64,000 bases of DNA from Streptomyces sp. DvalAA-43 (GCF_900091725.1 NZ_FMBW01000095.1:209522-273521); one strand, 5' to 3'. Numbered from the stretch's first letter, positions 46,285-55,258 are shown. Made by a program: numbers and translations. The notes: generated by a model not told the origin, from the letters alone.

Positions 46285-47640
46285 TCAGCCGCGGCGGGCC
46301 GCGCCCCGACGGCGGCGGCGCCCCGGCTCGGGGCGTCTGCCGTCGAGCTGGATCCAGATGCGTATCTCGGTGCCGCCGAGCACGGAGTGGCCGATGCGGA
46401 CATCGCCGCCCGTGGACTCCGCCATCCGCCGCACGATGTCCGGTCCGAGCCCGGTCGAGCCGGTTCGGCCGCCGGTGTCGCCCCGGGCGAGCGCCGCGGC
46501 CGGATCGGGAATGCCCGGTCCCGCGTCCGAGACGAGCACGATCACCACGTCCCCGCCGTTGTGCACGTCCACCGAGAAGGCGGTGCCCTCCGGCGTGTGC
46601 CGGAAGACATTGCCCAGCAGTGCGTCGAGTGCGGCCACGAGGTCGGCACGGGCGACCGGGATGCGTGTCGGCACGGGCGACACCCGCGACGCTCACCGCG
46701 CGCCCCTCGTCCTCCGCGAGTGCGGACCAGAAGTCCATCCGCGCACGGATCACCTCGGCGTCGCAGCCGGCCACGGGCACCACCGGGGCGGTCCGGGGCT
46801 TGGCTCGCATGCGGTGCGGATGATCGTGTCGACCTCGCGTTCCAGCTGCTCGACGACGGCCCGGGTCTGCTCCGCGGCGGGTCCGTGGCCGAGCGAGGCG
46901 GCATTGAGCCGCAGCACTGTCAGCGGGGTGCGCAGCCGGTGCGAGAGGTCCGCGGCGAGCTCCCGTTCGTTGGCGAGCAGGTGCACCACCTGGTCCGCCA
47001 TGGGGACCGCGGCCTGCCTGAGCTCGTTCGGTCCGTCCTCGGGCACCCGCACGCCGAGCTTGCCCTCGCCCAGTTCGAGTGCGGCGCCCGCGAGCCGCTC
47101 GGCGGGCCGGGTCAGTCGTACGCCGAGCCGGTCCGCGACCGCGACCGAGCCGATGACCAGCCCGATGCCGACGCCGGCGAGCACGATCCAGGCGCTGGTC
47201 ACACCGTTGGTGACATCGGCGTCGGACACGAACACCTCGCCGACCGATATCTCGCCGGAGTCGAGCGCGACGGGTGCCGGCAGCGCCGAGCCGCCGGGGA
47301 CCTTCGAGACGCCGGTCCGGCCGAGCCCGGGGCCGGCCTCGACCTCGTCGTGCCCGGCCCGGCCACGGCCGATCTCCGGCTCGGACCGGTCGTCACCGGC
47401 CGGGATGTGCAACGCCATCCGTCCCGCCGCACCGGCGTCGGTGGACAGCACGGCGCGGCTCGGCTGCTCCCGGTCGGTGGTGATGGAGCGTGTGGGCCCG
47501 ATGGCGGCGGCCTGCCGCTCGGCGTTCGAGAACGCCCGGTCCGAGGCCAGTTCCTTGACGACCAGGCCGAGCGGGACCGCGAAGGCGACCACCACCATCA
47601 CGGTGACCGCGGGACAGACCCTGATGAGTGCCCATCTCAC
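46285..47640 (-). pseudogene. Frameshifted two-component sensor histidine kinase
   Basis: The sequence starts at GTG 47640 with a transmembrane helix (PAVTVMVVVAFAVPLGLVV), an extracellular domain, a second helix (IVLAGVGIGLVIGSVAVA), HAMP, and the phospho-acceptor ELAADLSHRLRTPLTVLRL. Near 46805 a base is lost and the frame runs into a stop at 46750; near 46690 a second indel restores the original frame for the HATPase domain (ALLGNVFRHTPEG; VSDAGPGIPDP). The intervening out-of-frame segment (about 35 codons) lies between the H box and N box. The GTG overlaps the stop of the response-regulator remnant, as in intact pairs. Confidence 0.8.
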
Positions 47641-47783
47641 CGCGTGGGCTCCGGCCCGGCGCCCACGCCACGGAAGGTACGCGGATGGCGCGGCCCGGCG
47701 GCGGGCTCGCCCGGCTTCCGCCGCAGCCAGGACGGGGGTACGTCGTTGGTCCGGTCGTCCTCGACGACGAGCGCACTGGCCAT
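47637..47783 (-). pseudogene. Response regulator reduced to 48 residues by internal deletion
   Basis: The frame from ATG 47783 encodes MASALVVEDD, the usual start of a receiver domain with its acidic pocket, then jumps directly to TNDVPPSWLRRKPGE and RTFRGVGAGPEPTR, which align with the recognition-helix end of an OmpR-type DNA-binding domain (TIDVHLSWLRRKLGE; TLRGVGVKLEPPR in the family as I recall it). About 170 residues are missing, in frame. Several substitutions to Pro also appear. The stop overlaps the sensor kinase GTG (GTGA), so the operon coupling is preserved. It cannot work as a regulator. Confidence 0.75.
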
Positions 47784-47859
47784 GGCAAAACCGTACGTTG
47801 TTCAACTACTTGCTCCCCTGAGGTATACCGGGGCCGCACATGGTGCACTATGGTCCGCG

Positions 47860-48420
47860 ATGCGACGAGGACTGGTTCACGGCATAGCTTGGGTGCTCTC
47901 CACGGGAGCCGCTGTCACGCTGTCCTGGTGGGGCGTCCACACGGTGCTGTCGGGGACCGCGTACGACCCGCCCCGCGCCCTTCCGATCGCGGACGCGGCA
48001 CGCGCCGCGGAGAAGGAGGCGAAGCCGCGGCCCTCCTTCACCCGCCGTCCCGAGAAGTCCCCGGAGCCCAGCGAATCCGCGCCCGGCGGCGACAAGGGCG
48101 ACAAGGACACCGCGGTCGGGCAGCCGTCGGCCGGTACCTCGCACAGTTCCGCCCCGCCCCGAGGACCGAGCCCGGGGGGCGAGCCGTCGAGCGGGGCCGT
48201 GAACGTGAAGGGCTACACCGTCGACGGCGGCCGGGTCGTCTTCGGCATCAAGCGCGCCTCGGCGGATCTGGTCTCGGCGACGCCCGATTCGGGCTGGCAG
48301 ATGCAGGTGTGGAAGACCGCGCAGTGGATCCGGGTGACCTTCACCCGGGACGACCGCGAGATCTCGGTCTTCTGCACCTGGTACCAACACGCGCCGCTCG
48401 TCGAGATCGAAGGGCAGTAG
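47860..48420 (+). CDS. Membrane-anchored protein with Pro/Ser-rich linker (186 aa)
   Basis: The 186-residue product has one N-terminal transmembrane or signal-anchor helix (GIAWVLSTGAAVTLSWWGV), a low-complexity Pro/Ser/Gly/Lys linker (about 55-115), then a compact C-terminal domain (YTVDGGRVVFGIKRASADLV ... WIRVTFTRDDREISVFC) predicted all-beta, outside the membrane. I recognise it as a conserved Streptomyces hypothetical protein; function unknown. ATG 47860 has no clear ribosome-binding site but TATGGT lies 5 nt upstream, so a leaderless transcript is possible. It is divergent from the decayed two-component pair. Confidence 0.75.
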   Translation: MRRGLVHGIAWVLSTGAAVTLSWWGVHTVLSGTAYDPPRALPIADAARAAEKEAKPRPSFTRRPEKSPEPSESAPGGDKGDKDTAVGQPSAGTSHSSAPPRGPSPGGEPSSGAVNVKGYTVDGGRVVFGIKRASADLVSATPDSGWQMQVWKTAQWIRVTFTRDDREISVFCTWYQHAPLVEIEGQ

Positions 48421-48551
48421 CTCCGGCCGGGCATCCGTCCGGCTGTCTCCGACACAACGCGATACCCGATCAGTAGAGTCGGCGGCGACTCGGCGAATCC
48501 AGCACGGCCCGGGGTGTACCCCGCTCGGTGCCGGACCCTCCCGGCTCGCTA

Positions 48552-48586
48552 GTGGCTCATCTCGGTTTGTTGGCCGGGTAATTGAT
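48552..48586 (+). repeat. Left terminal inverted repeat of the IS630-type element
   Basis: It begins GTGGCTCATCTCGG and contains GTTGGCCGGGTAAT. It matches the right end with four mismatches in 35 bp. Confidence 0.85.
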
Positions 48587-48621
48587 CCTCTACTCGTTGC
48601 GGGGCAGGCTGCTTCCAGGTC

Positions 48622-49736
48622 GTGATCGTGGAGGTGGTCGTGAGGCGTCGTCCGGGAGTGTTCGTCCGGCCCGTGAGCATGGAGGAGGGCCGTCGGCTGC
48701 GGCGGATCAGCCGGACCGCGAAGGACCCGGTGAAGTTGCGGCGGACGATCGTGGTGATGATGTCCGCCCAGGGCCAGTCGGTGCCGGACATCACCTCGTT
48801 GATGCAGGTCAGCGCCGACTATGTGCGCGATGTCATCCATGCCTTCAACGAACGGGAGTTCGAGGCGCTGGACCCAAAATGGAGTGGGGGACGCCCCAGG
48901 ACGATCAGTAGCGAGGTGCGCGAGCACATCTGCCTGATCGCCCGGAATCCCCCGCCGACTGGCGTATCACCGCCTTCTCCGCCTGGAGCCTGACCAAGCT
49001 GGCCGAGCACCTGGTGAAACAGTCAATCGTCCCGGCGGTCGGCCGCGAGACCCTGCGGCGGATACTGCGCGAGGGCAAAGTCTCCTGGCAGTCGACCACC
49101 ACCTGGAAATCCTCGAACGACCCGGACTTCATCGCCAAGATGCACCGGGTCCTGGCGCTGTACGACACGCCGCCGGCCGATGGCCGGGTGGTGTGCGTGG
49201 ACGAGTTCGGGCCGCTGAACCTGATGCCCCGCAAGGGCAAGGCGTGGCGTCCACGCCGCTCACCTCGTCGTCTGCGAGCCACCTACAACCGGTACGACGG
49301 GGTGATGCACATGCTCGCCGCCCTCGATCTGGCCACCGGCAAGCTGTACTACCGGATCCGGCCGCGCAAACGATGGCGCGAGTTCCTGGTCCTGCTCAAG
49401 GCCCTGCGGGCCCGCTGGCCCGGCGAGAAGCTGTACGTCGTCCTGGACAACTTCTCCCCGCACAAGCACGCCAATGTGCGGGCCTGGGCCGCGGCCAACG
49501 ACGTCGAACTGGTCTTCCTGCCGACCTACGGATCATGGCTGAACTGGATCGAGTCCGAGTTCGCCGCCCTGCGCTACTTCGCCCTCAACGGCACCGACCA
49601 CCGCAGCCGCCACGGGCAGAACACCGCCATCGCCGCCTACATGCACTGGCACAACGCCCAGGCCGGGCCGAAGACCAACTTCGCCCCGGGCTCACCCATC
49701 CGCACCTGGACCGAGTACCCGGCCAAGGCCGCCTGA
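48622..49736 (+). pseudogene. IS630-family transposase, interrupted by a one-base frameshift
   Basis: The first part (from GTG 48622) holds the helix-turn-helix region with SMEEGRRLRRISRTAKDP and LDPKWSGGRPR. At a run of five C (48949-48953) the frame must slip -1, or one C is missing, to continue into PADWRITAFSAWSLTKLAEHL and the DDE catalytic domain: VVCVDEFGPLNL, YVVLDNFSPHKH and NWIESEFAALRYF supply the acidic triad. Joined, the protein is about 371 residues, the normal length. A mutated C run is more likely than programmed frameshifting. Confidence 0.85.
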
Positions 49737-49743
49737 AGGGCCG

Positions 49744-50049
49744 TTACTCCTCCGGCAGTTCCACGATCACCAACGTGCCCCGGCTTCCGGGGCGGACCGT
49801 GTGTGCAGCTCCCGCCGCAACCATGAACAGCTCGCCCGCCCGCACCGACACCGGCATGCCGTCCACCTCCAGCTCCAGCCGGCCGTCGAGGACCAGCAGA
49901 GCCTCGGCGGCCCCATGGCTCTCTTCCTCGACCGGCAGCCCGTCCATGCGCAGTACCTTTACGCAGGCCGCCCCCACCATGCCCAGCCTGCGAGAGCTCC
50001 ACGCCTCCGGCAGACCGGCCGCCGTCTCCGCAAGGTCGACCGCACTCAT
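49744..50049 (-). CDS. Cupin-domain protein carried inside the IS630-type element
   Basis: The 101-residue product is a small cupin: HGAAEALLVLDGRLELEVDG and GELFMVAAGAAHTVRPGSRG form the two conserved barrel motifs (the His, Glu and second His suggest a metal site). GAGGAGGGGTGTG precedes ATG 50049. Its stop lies 7 bp from the convergent transposase stop, and the right inverted repeat is about 160 bp beyond its start, so it is within the element. Substrate unknown; it could be a sugar- or polyketide-type cupin or a sensor. Confidence 0.85.
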   Translation of the reverse strand: MSAVDLAETAAGLPEAWSSRRLGMVGAACVKVLRMDGLPVEEESHGAAEALLVLDGRLELEVDGMPVSVRAGELFMVAAGAAHTVRPGSRGTLVIVELPEE

Positions 50050-50211
50050 GGCACACCCCTCCTCACGGACCCGGTCGGTCATGCCGAACGGACCCGCACA
50101 CAAAGATCAATGGATGCCCTGAAAGCTACCTGACCAGGAAAAACAAGTGGTCGACCGTTTGGTAAAGCCTGTCTCAGACCGAGGCCAACCCCCGGCCCAC
50201 GCCAGAGGCTC

Positions 50212-50246
50212 ATCCATTACCCGGCCAACGATCCGAGACGAGCCAC
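50212..50246 (-). repeat. Right terminal inverted repeat of the IS630-type element
   Basis: It is the inverted copy of 48552-48586 with four mismatches. It is followed by the TA duplication and then the TCC codon side of the 73-codon gene. Confidence 0.85.
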
Positions 50247-50467
50247 TAGGAGATACCGTCGAAGGCCTTCGCCTCGGTGACGTGGTCGGCGAACTGGGTC
50301 GCGCTCATCTGGACGCGCTGGCCGAAGTCGTCGGTGAGGACGATGCGGCGGTCCTCGCTCGCGGAGGGATCCACGAGGAGCTGGGGGCAGCCGCAGTCGC
50401 AGTTACCGCAGAACGTGGCGACGGTTTCGAGGGAGGTGAGGTCGGGGACTTGTGCGTCGAGGGTCAT
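50246..50467 (-). CDS. Small Cys-rich conserved protein (73 aa)
   Basis: The 73-residue product contains FCGNCDCGCPQLLVD, four closely spaced cysteines that could bind a metal or a cluster, and TDDFGQRVQMSATQFADHV. I recall it as a conserved Streptomyces hypothetical protein; function unknown. Its TAG stop lies at the IS insertion site: the TA duplication recreated the stop, so the protein is probably intact but its natural downstream DNA is now 1.7 kb away. GGGGGTG precedes ATG 50467. Confidence 0.75.
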   Translation of the reverse strand: MTLDAQVPDLTSLETVATFCGNCDCGCPQLLVDPSASEDRRIVLTDDFGQRVQMSATQFADHVTEAKAFDGIS

Positions 50468-50641
50468 CAGGGCACCCCCACCGGGGGCGCCTTCTCCACG
50501 GCGGCCTTGGACAGGGCCGATATACCCGCGTAAGCGCGCTGTCAGACCGAAACGACGCGTGCGTCATCTCTCCGCGTAACCAGGGAACTGCGGACGGTTC
50601 GGAGCCGACTATCCAAGGGGGCGCGCCTCGCGCGCGTATGA

Positions 50642-50674
50642 GCCGGGGCCGCACCGGACAGGTGCGGCCCCGGC
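50642..50674 (-). terminator. Hairpin terminator after the sigma factor gene
   Basis: A perfect 14-bp stem (50642-50655 with 50661-50674) over the loop GGACA, just past the sigma factor stop on the minus strand. Confidence 0.85.
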
Positions 50675-50679
50675 ATACA

Positions 50680-51318
50680 TCACGCGGCCTGAGGCACGGC
50701 CTCCGCTTCGCCGCGCTCCAGTTCCGCGGTCAGGGCGGCACGCGCACGGGCGACCCGGGAGCGGACGGTGCCGATCGGGCAGCCCGTCACATGGGCGGCC
50801 TCCGCATAGGAGAACCCGAGCAACTGGGTGAGCACGAACGCCTGGCGGCGGTCGTGGGGAAGCGCGGCCAGGAGCTCCTGTAGCGCCACCCCGTCCTCGA
50901 AGCCGGGCAGCCCGGTCGGTTGGGCGCGCTCGACGCTCGCACGCCAGTCGTGGGTGTCGGCGAGCAGGGGGCGCGCGGCGGCCCTGCGGAAGTCGTCGAC
51001 GACGGCGCGGCGGGCGATGGTGAGGAGCCAGGTGCGGGCCGAGGAACGGCCCTCGAAGCGGTGCAGCGTGCGCAGCGCCCGAAGAAACGTGTCCTGCGCG
51101 AGGTCCTCGGCCGACTGCGGATCGGCGGACAGGTGGGCCACGTACCGCACGACGTCGCGGTGCAGGGCCCGGACGAAGGCATCGGCGGCCTCCCGGTCCC
51201 CGGTACGGGCGGCGAGCGCCCAGCCGGTCGAGGCGGTGTCCTCGGCCGTCCTGTCCCGCGGGACGGCGGTGGCGCGCTGTGGCCCGCGCGGAACGGGCAG
51301 GGTGGTGTTCATCGCCAA
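50680..51318 (-). CDS. ECF-type RNA polymerase sigma factor
   Basis: The 212-residue product has region 2 (DVVRYVAHLSADPQSAEDLAQDTFLRAL; RFEGRSSARTWLLTIARR) and region 4 (LPHDRRQAFVLTQLLGFSYAEAAHVTGCPIGTVRSRVARAR). It lacks regions 1.1 and 3, as in extracytoplasmic-function sigma factors. No anti-sigma gene is next to it. It is the last gene of the minus-strand metal island; it may direct copper- or stress-linked transcription, which is inferred. TTG 51318 with AAGGA at 5 nt or ATG 51312 are both possible starts. Confidence 0.9.
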   Translation of the reverse strand: MAMNTTLPVPRGPQRATAVPRDRTAEDTASTGWALAARTGDREAADAFVRALHRDVVRYVAHLSADPQSAEDLAQDTFLRALRTLHRFEGRSSARTWLLTIARRAVVDDFRRAAARPLLADTHDWRASVERAQPTGLPGFEDGVALQELLAALPHDRRQAFVLTQLLGFSYAEAAHVTGCPIGTVRSRVARARAALTAELERGEAEAVPQAA

Positions 51319-51443
51319 GGGTGTCCTTCACGGATCGGTCCGGCACCCGGGAGTCCGGTCACGGCGCGGACTCGCGCGTGCAGCGACTGCGGTTACGGCG
51401 CGCGGGACGGCGTACGGAACGGTCCGGGTTCCGGTGAATGGGG

Positions 51444-51468
51444 CACCCGGGCCCTTCGGGGCCGGGTG
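51444..51468 (-). terminator. Hairpin with TTCG loop between two metal-island genes
   Basis: CACCCGGGCCC (51444-51454) pairs with GGGCCGGGTG (51459-51468) around a TTCG tetraloop, one base bulged. It lies 101 bp past the stop of the Met/His-rich membrane protein. Confidence 0.5.
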
Positions 51469-51568
51469 TGCCGGAGGACTCCCCCCCTGCTCGCGGGTAT
51501 GGCTGCGCGCCGGTCGGCGACCGGTCGTGAGTCAGGGGTCTACGTCCTCCGGAATGCCTGCCGCATCC

Positions 51569-52315
51569 TCAGAACGCGGCGGACACCCCCGGCGGCCCGC
51601 GCCGGTCCCGCGCTCGGGCACACCGCAGGCCCGGCGTCGGCCGGTCGCTCAGACCCCGGCGAGCTCGCAAGCGGCGGCGCGGGACGGGCAACGGCGCTCT
51701 GAGAAGGGGGTGGAGAGGCGCGAGCAGCCAGCCTGCGACCGCGCGCAGAACCTGGAAGGCGGCGCGTTCGCCTCGGGCCAGCCACACGCCGCAGACGACG
51801 GCGGCGAGAAGGTGTGCGACGAGCATGCCCGTGGACGACATCCCGGCCATGTCGTGGCCTGCGTGGGTCATCGAGCTCATGCCCAGATGGCTCGTGGAGG
51901 ACGCATGACTCATACCGGCCATGTGCTCCATGCCCGCCATCGCGCCGTTCGCGGGCGAGTGGTGCATGCCCGCCATGTGTTCCATGCCGCTCATGGAGCC
52001 CGCGGCTGCCGTGCCCGCCCCGGTGACGGCCTCGGCAGCCGCGCCTCCGGTGGCTCCGAGCGCCGGCTGCGCCGCGGCGAAGGCGTTGTGCAGCCCGCCC
52101 TGGGTTGCGACGGCGAGGACCGTGACCAGCCAGGGGCCGCGCTCGCGGGCGGCGAACCACCAGCCGGGAACCGCGAGCGCGAAGAAGCCGGCGGCCAGCA
52201 CCCAGAAGGGAATCGGGGCCTCGGACATGAGGACGTGCCCGGTCGCGGCGAGCGTGACCGAGACGACGGCGAACATCGCCGCCCTCACCGCGCGTCCGAC
52301 CGGCCCCGCATCCAT
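51569..52315 (-). CDS. Met/His-rich polytopic membrane protein (DUF5134-like)
   Basis: The 248-residue product has about four transmembrane helices, a Met/His-rich loop near the centre with repeated GMEHMAGM, MHHS and MSH motifs, a further membrane span (LVAHLLAAVVCGVWLA), and an Arg-rich C-terminus of about 50 residues. The repeated Met/His motifs resemble Cu(I)-binding loops of copper transport proteins. It lies between the PCuAC gene and the sigma factor, so a copper role is inferred. A related DUF5134-type protein is 3.5 kb upstream in the same island. Confidence 0.8.
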   Translation of the reverse strand: MDAGPVGRAVRAAMFAVVSVTLAATGHVLMSEAPIPFWVLAAGFFALAVPGWWFAARERGPWLVTVLAVATQGGLHNAFAAAQPALGATGGAAAEAVTGAGTAAAGSMSGMEHMAGMHHSPANGAMAGMEHMAGMSHASSTSHLGMSSMTHAGHDMAGMSSTGMLVAHLLAAVVCGVWLARGERAAFQVLRAVAGWLLAPLHPLLRAPLPVPRRRLRARRGLSDRPTPGLRCARARDRRGPPGVSAAF

Positions 52316-52451
52316 GGCTCCTCATCCTCCCATCGCGGGAAGCCAAGCAACATGACAGGGTGTCCGGCTTGTCGCCCATATCGGAGAAGCGGATGCGGCG
52401 GCGGAATTCTGGCATACGCAACCGGAGAAGGCGATGGTGCGGTGCACGGCG

Positions 52452-52970
52452 CTACGGGCGAGGCAGGCGGTCGGTCCGCGCGCCGGGCCGCACGACCACC
52501 GCCCGGATCTTCAGGGGCTTTCCCCGCGCGAAGCGGAGCGTGAAGGAGACCTCTTCGCCGGGCCGCCATGTTCCCTTCGGCCGTACCGTCACGTCGATTC
52601 CGTGCGGGGTCATGGTGAGCCCGTCCTTTGCCGGGACCGTGACGGAGTCCACCGGCTGCCGGTAGGCGCCCCCGGAAGACGTCATGTGGTGTTCGCTCAG
52701 CCTGGGCGCTGCGACCGTATCGGTCGAGGTGATGCGCACGAGCCGGTCGGCGGAGCCCCCGTCGTTGGTGAGGGTGAAGAAGGCGGCGGTCTCCGGCGTC
52801 GAGCCGAACGACTGGTAGACGTACGCCTTCGTGACGGCCACGTGCGGCGGGCTCCCGGCGCGTCCGCTCGCCGTCCAGGCACCGAGCCCGGCGAGCGCGA
52901 TGCCGCAGGCGAGGACGGGAGCGCCGACGGCGGTGAACGATGTGCGCAGACGTGCGGAAAGAACGGACAT
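52452..52970 (-). CDS. PCuAC-type periplasmic/extracellular copper chaperone
   Basis: The 172-residue product has an N-terminal signal or anchor (VGAPVLACGIALAGLGAW), then the PCuAC/DUF461 beta domain: AAFFTLTNDGGSADRLV, SEHHMTSSGG and TMTPHGIDVTV. The Met and His residues in HHM and MTPH fit the H(M)x10-Mx21-HxM copper site of the family. PCuAC delivers Cu(I) to cytochrome c oxidase or to copper-chaperone partners. The ATG overlaps the stop of copA by one base (TGATG), so it is translated as part of the same operon. Confidence 0.92.
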   Translation of the reverse strand: MSVLSARLRTSFTAVGAPVLACGIALAGLGAWTASGRAGSPPHVAVTKAYVYQSFGSTPETAAFFTLTNDGGSADRLVRITSTDTVAAPRLSEHHMTSSGGAYRQPVDSVTVPAKDGLTMTPHGIDVTVRPKGTWRPGEEVSFTLRFARGKPLKIRAVVVRPGARTDRLPRP

Positions 52971-55258
52971 CAGAAGGCCGCCCTCGGTGACGGACACCGG
53001 CGCCGTGCGGCTGCTACTGCAGGAGTCGGCTGCCAGTGGCGCAGGCGGAGGCTGCCGAGGACGACGAGGACCGAACTGAGGGACATCGCGGCGGCGGCGA
53101 GCATCGGGTTGAGCAGGCCCACCATGGCGAGTGGGAGGGTGACGACGTTGTATCCGAAGGCCCACAGCAGGTTGCCGCGAATGGTGGCGAGAGTGCGGCG
53201 GGCAAGGCGTACGGCGTCGGCGAGGGCTTCGATGTCGTCGCGGACGAGGGTGACATCGGCGGCGCCGATGGCGACGTCCGTGCCGGTGCCCATGGCGATG
53301 CCGAGGTCGGCCCCGGCGAGCGCCGCCGCGTCGTTGACGCCGTCCCCGACGACCGCGACCCTCTTTCCCTCGGCGCGCAGCGTAAGGACGAGCTCCGCTT
53401 TTCGCTCGGGGGTGCAACGGGCGTACGTCTCGTCGATGCCGAGTGCGGTGGCGACGGCTCGCGCGGACTCCTCCTGGTCGCCGGTGGCGAGGACGGGGCG
53501 CACGCCGAGGCGGCGGAGCCGGTCCACGGCGTGGTAGCTGCCGGGGCGTACGACGTCGCCGAGCGCGAGGACGGCTTCGGGCCGCCCGTCGACACGGACC
53601 AGGACAGGGGTGTGGGCGGCTTGCAGGGCGGTGGCGAGGGCCGCGCCCAGCTCTTCGGGCAGTTCGCCCTCGGGGACACCGACCTCGACGAGCCGCCCGT
53701 CCACGTGTCCGCGTACGCCGTTTCCGGGTGTCGCGGCGAAGCCGCTGAGTGCGCCCGGCCGTACGGCGCCTTCCCCGAGGGAGCGCTCGGCGTGGCGTAC
53801 GAGGGCCCGGCCGAGCGGATGCTCGGAGCCGGTCTCGACGGTTGCCGCGAGCCGCAGTACCTCCTGCGCGCCGGGGCCTTCCGTACGTGTGGTGAGGGCG
53901 GCGACGGTGAGGTGGCCGGAGGTGAGGGTGCCGGTCTTGTCGAGCACGACGGTGTCGATCTGCCGGAGGGCTTCGAGGGCCTGGGCTCCCTTGATCAGGA
54001 TGCCCAGCTGGGCACCTCGGCCGGTGGCGGCCATGAGGGCGGTGGGGGTCGCGAGCCCGAGTGCGCAGGGGCAGGCGACGACGAGGACAGCGACACAGGC
54101 GGTGAAGGCGGGCTGCGGATCCGCGTCCGCGCCGAGCCAGAAGCCGAGCACGGTGACGGCGAGGGCGAGCACGACAGGCACGAAGACCCCGGCCACGGTG
54201 TCGGCGAGCCGCTGGGCGCCAGCCTTCCCGGCCTGGGCCTCGGTGACGAGGGCCGTGATGCGGGCGAGCTGGGTGTCGGCGCCGACGGCCGTCGCGCGTA
54301 CGAGCAGGAGTCCGCCCGCGTTGACCGAGCCGCCCGTGACGGCGGAGCCGGCCGCGACCTCCATGGGCCGGGTCTCACCGGTGACGAGAGACAGATCCAC
54401 GGCGGACGTGCCCTCCACGACCTCGCCGTCCGTCGCGACGCGCTCCCCGGGCCGTACGAGGAAGACCTGGCCCGCGGCGAGGCGCGCGGCCGGAATGGTC
54501 CGCTCCACGGCTCCGTCCCGCACCGTCACTTCCTTCACGCCGAGCTCGGCGAGCGCACGCAGGGCGGCCGAGGTGCCGCGCCGGGCGCGGGACTCCAGAT
54601 GGCGGCCGAGGAGGACGAAGAGCGGAACACCGACCGCCGCTTCGAGATAGACGTGCGCCATCCCGTCCGACGCCGTGGGCAGCAGTGCGAAGGACATCCG
54701 CATGCCGGGGGCGCCGGCGCCCCCGAGGAAGAGCGCGTACGAGGACCAGCCGAAGGAGGCGAGGACGCCCAGCGAGACGAGCGTGTCCATCGTCGCCGCG
54801 CCGTGCCGCGCCCCGCGCCAGGCCCGCTCGTGGAAGGGCCACGCGCTCCAGCAGGCGACAGGTGCGGCGAGTACGAAGCACAGCCACTGCCAGTTGCGGA
54901 ACTGGAGCGAGGGCGCCATCGACAGGACAAGGACGGGGAGGGCGAGGAGCGCGGTCACCAGGAGCCGCTGCGGGACACCGGGCTCGGTCGCCGTGGCCTC
55001 CCGGTCTTCGCCGGACGCGGGCGGCGAGGGGAGACGGGCGGTGTACCCGCCTCGTTCGACGGCGGCGAGGAGCGCGTCCGTGCCGAGGTCCGCCGGATGC
55101 TCGACATGGGCGGTACCGGTCGCGAGATTGACGGTGGCGCGGACACCTTCCAGTGCGCCGAGCTTCTTCTCGACCCTGCGCACGCAGGCCGCGCACGTCA
55201 TGCCGCCGACGATCAGATCCGTCGTGGCGAGGGTGCGCGGAGCCATTTCTCGGCTCAT
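52970..55258 (-). CDS. copA: Copper-translocating P1B-type ATPase
   Basis: The 762-residue product has one N-terminal heavy-metal domain (GMTCAAC, Cys 22 and 25), eight membrane helices, the transmembrane CPC motif (396-398) for Cu(I), the phosphorylation loop DKTGT (Asp 440), SEHPLG, and GDGVND (638-643). Such pumps export Cu(I) from the cytosol, or load periplasmic proteins. It is coupled to the small Met/His-rich gene and to the PCuAC gene by one-base overlaps, so the three form an operon. Confidence 0.95.
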   Translation of the reverse strand: MSREMAPRTLATTDLIVGGMTCAACVRRVEKKLGALEGVRATVNLATGTAHVEHPADLGTDALLAAVERGGYTARLPSPPASGEDREATATEPGVPQRLLVTALLALPVLVLSMAPSLQFRNWQWLCFVLAAPVACWSAWPFHERAWRGARHGAATMDTLVSLGVLASFGWSSYALFLGGAGAPGMRMSFALLPTASDGMAHVYLEAAVGVPLFVLLGRHLESRARRGTSAALRALAELGVKEVTVRDGAVERTIPAARLAAGQVFLVRPGERVATDGEVVEGTSAVDLSLVTGETRPMEVAAGSAVTGGSVNAGGLLLVRATAVGADTQLARITALVTEAQAGKAGAQRLADTVAGVFVPVVLALAVTVLGFWLGADADPQPAFTACVAVLVVACPCALGLATPTALMAATGRGAQLGILIKGAQALEALRQIDTVVLDKTGTLTSGHLTVAALTTRTEGPGAQEVLRLAATVETGSEHPLGRALVRHAERSLGEGAVRPGALSGFAATPGNGVRGHVDGRLVEVGVPEGELPEELGAALATALQAAHTPVLVRVDGRPEAVLALGDVVRPGSYHAVDRLRRLGVRPVLATGDQEESARAVATALGIDETYARCTPERKAELVLTLRAEGKRVAVVGDGVNDAAALAGADLGIAMGTGTDVAIGAADVTLVRDDIEALADAVRLARRTLATIRGNLLWAFGYNVVTLPLAMVGLLNPMLAAAAMSLSSVLVVLGSLRLRHWQPTPAVAAARRRCPSPRAAF

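Larger units (their letters stand above)
48552..50246. mobile_element. IS630-type element with a cupin passenger gene (about 1.7 kb)
   Basis: The ends are 35-bp imperfect inverted repeats (48552-48586 and 50212-50246, 31 of 35 identical), flanked by a TA duplication (48550-48551 and 50247-50248), as expected for IS630. Inside are an IS630 transposase (frameshifted) and, on the opposite strand, a complete cupin gene. Typical IS630 elements are about 1.1 kb and hold only the transposase. The insertion is in the TAG stop of the adjacent 73-codon gene. Confidence 0.8.

Noticed and set aside
48940..48970. Programmed -1 frameshift in the IS630 transposase
   Set aside because: There is no typical A-rich slippery heptamer or downstream pseudoknot; a missing base in the C run explains the frame change more simply.
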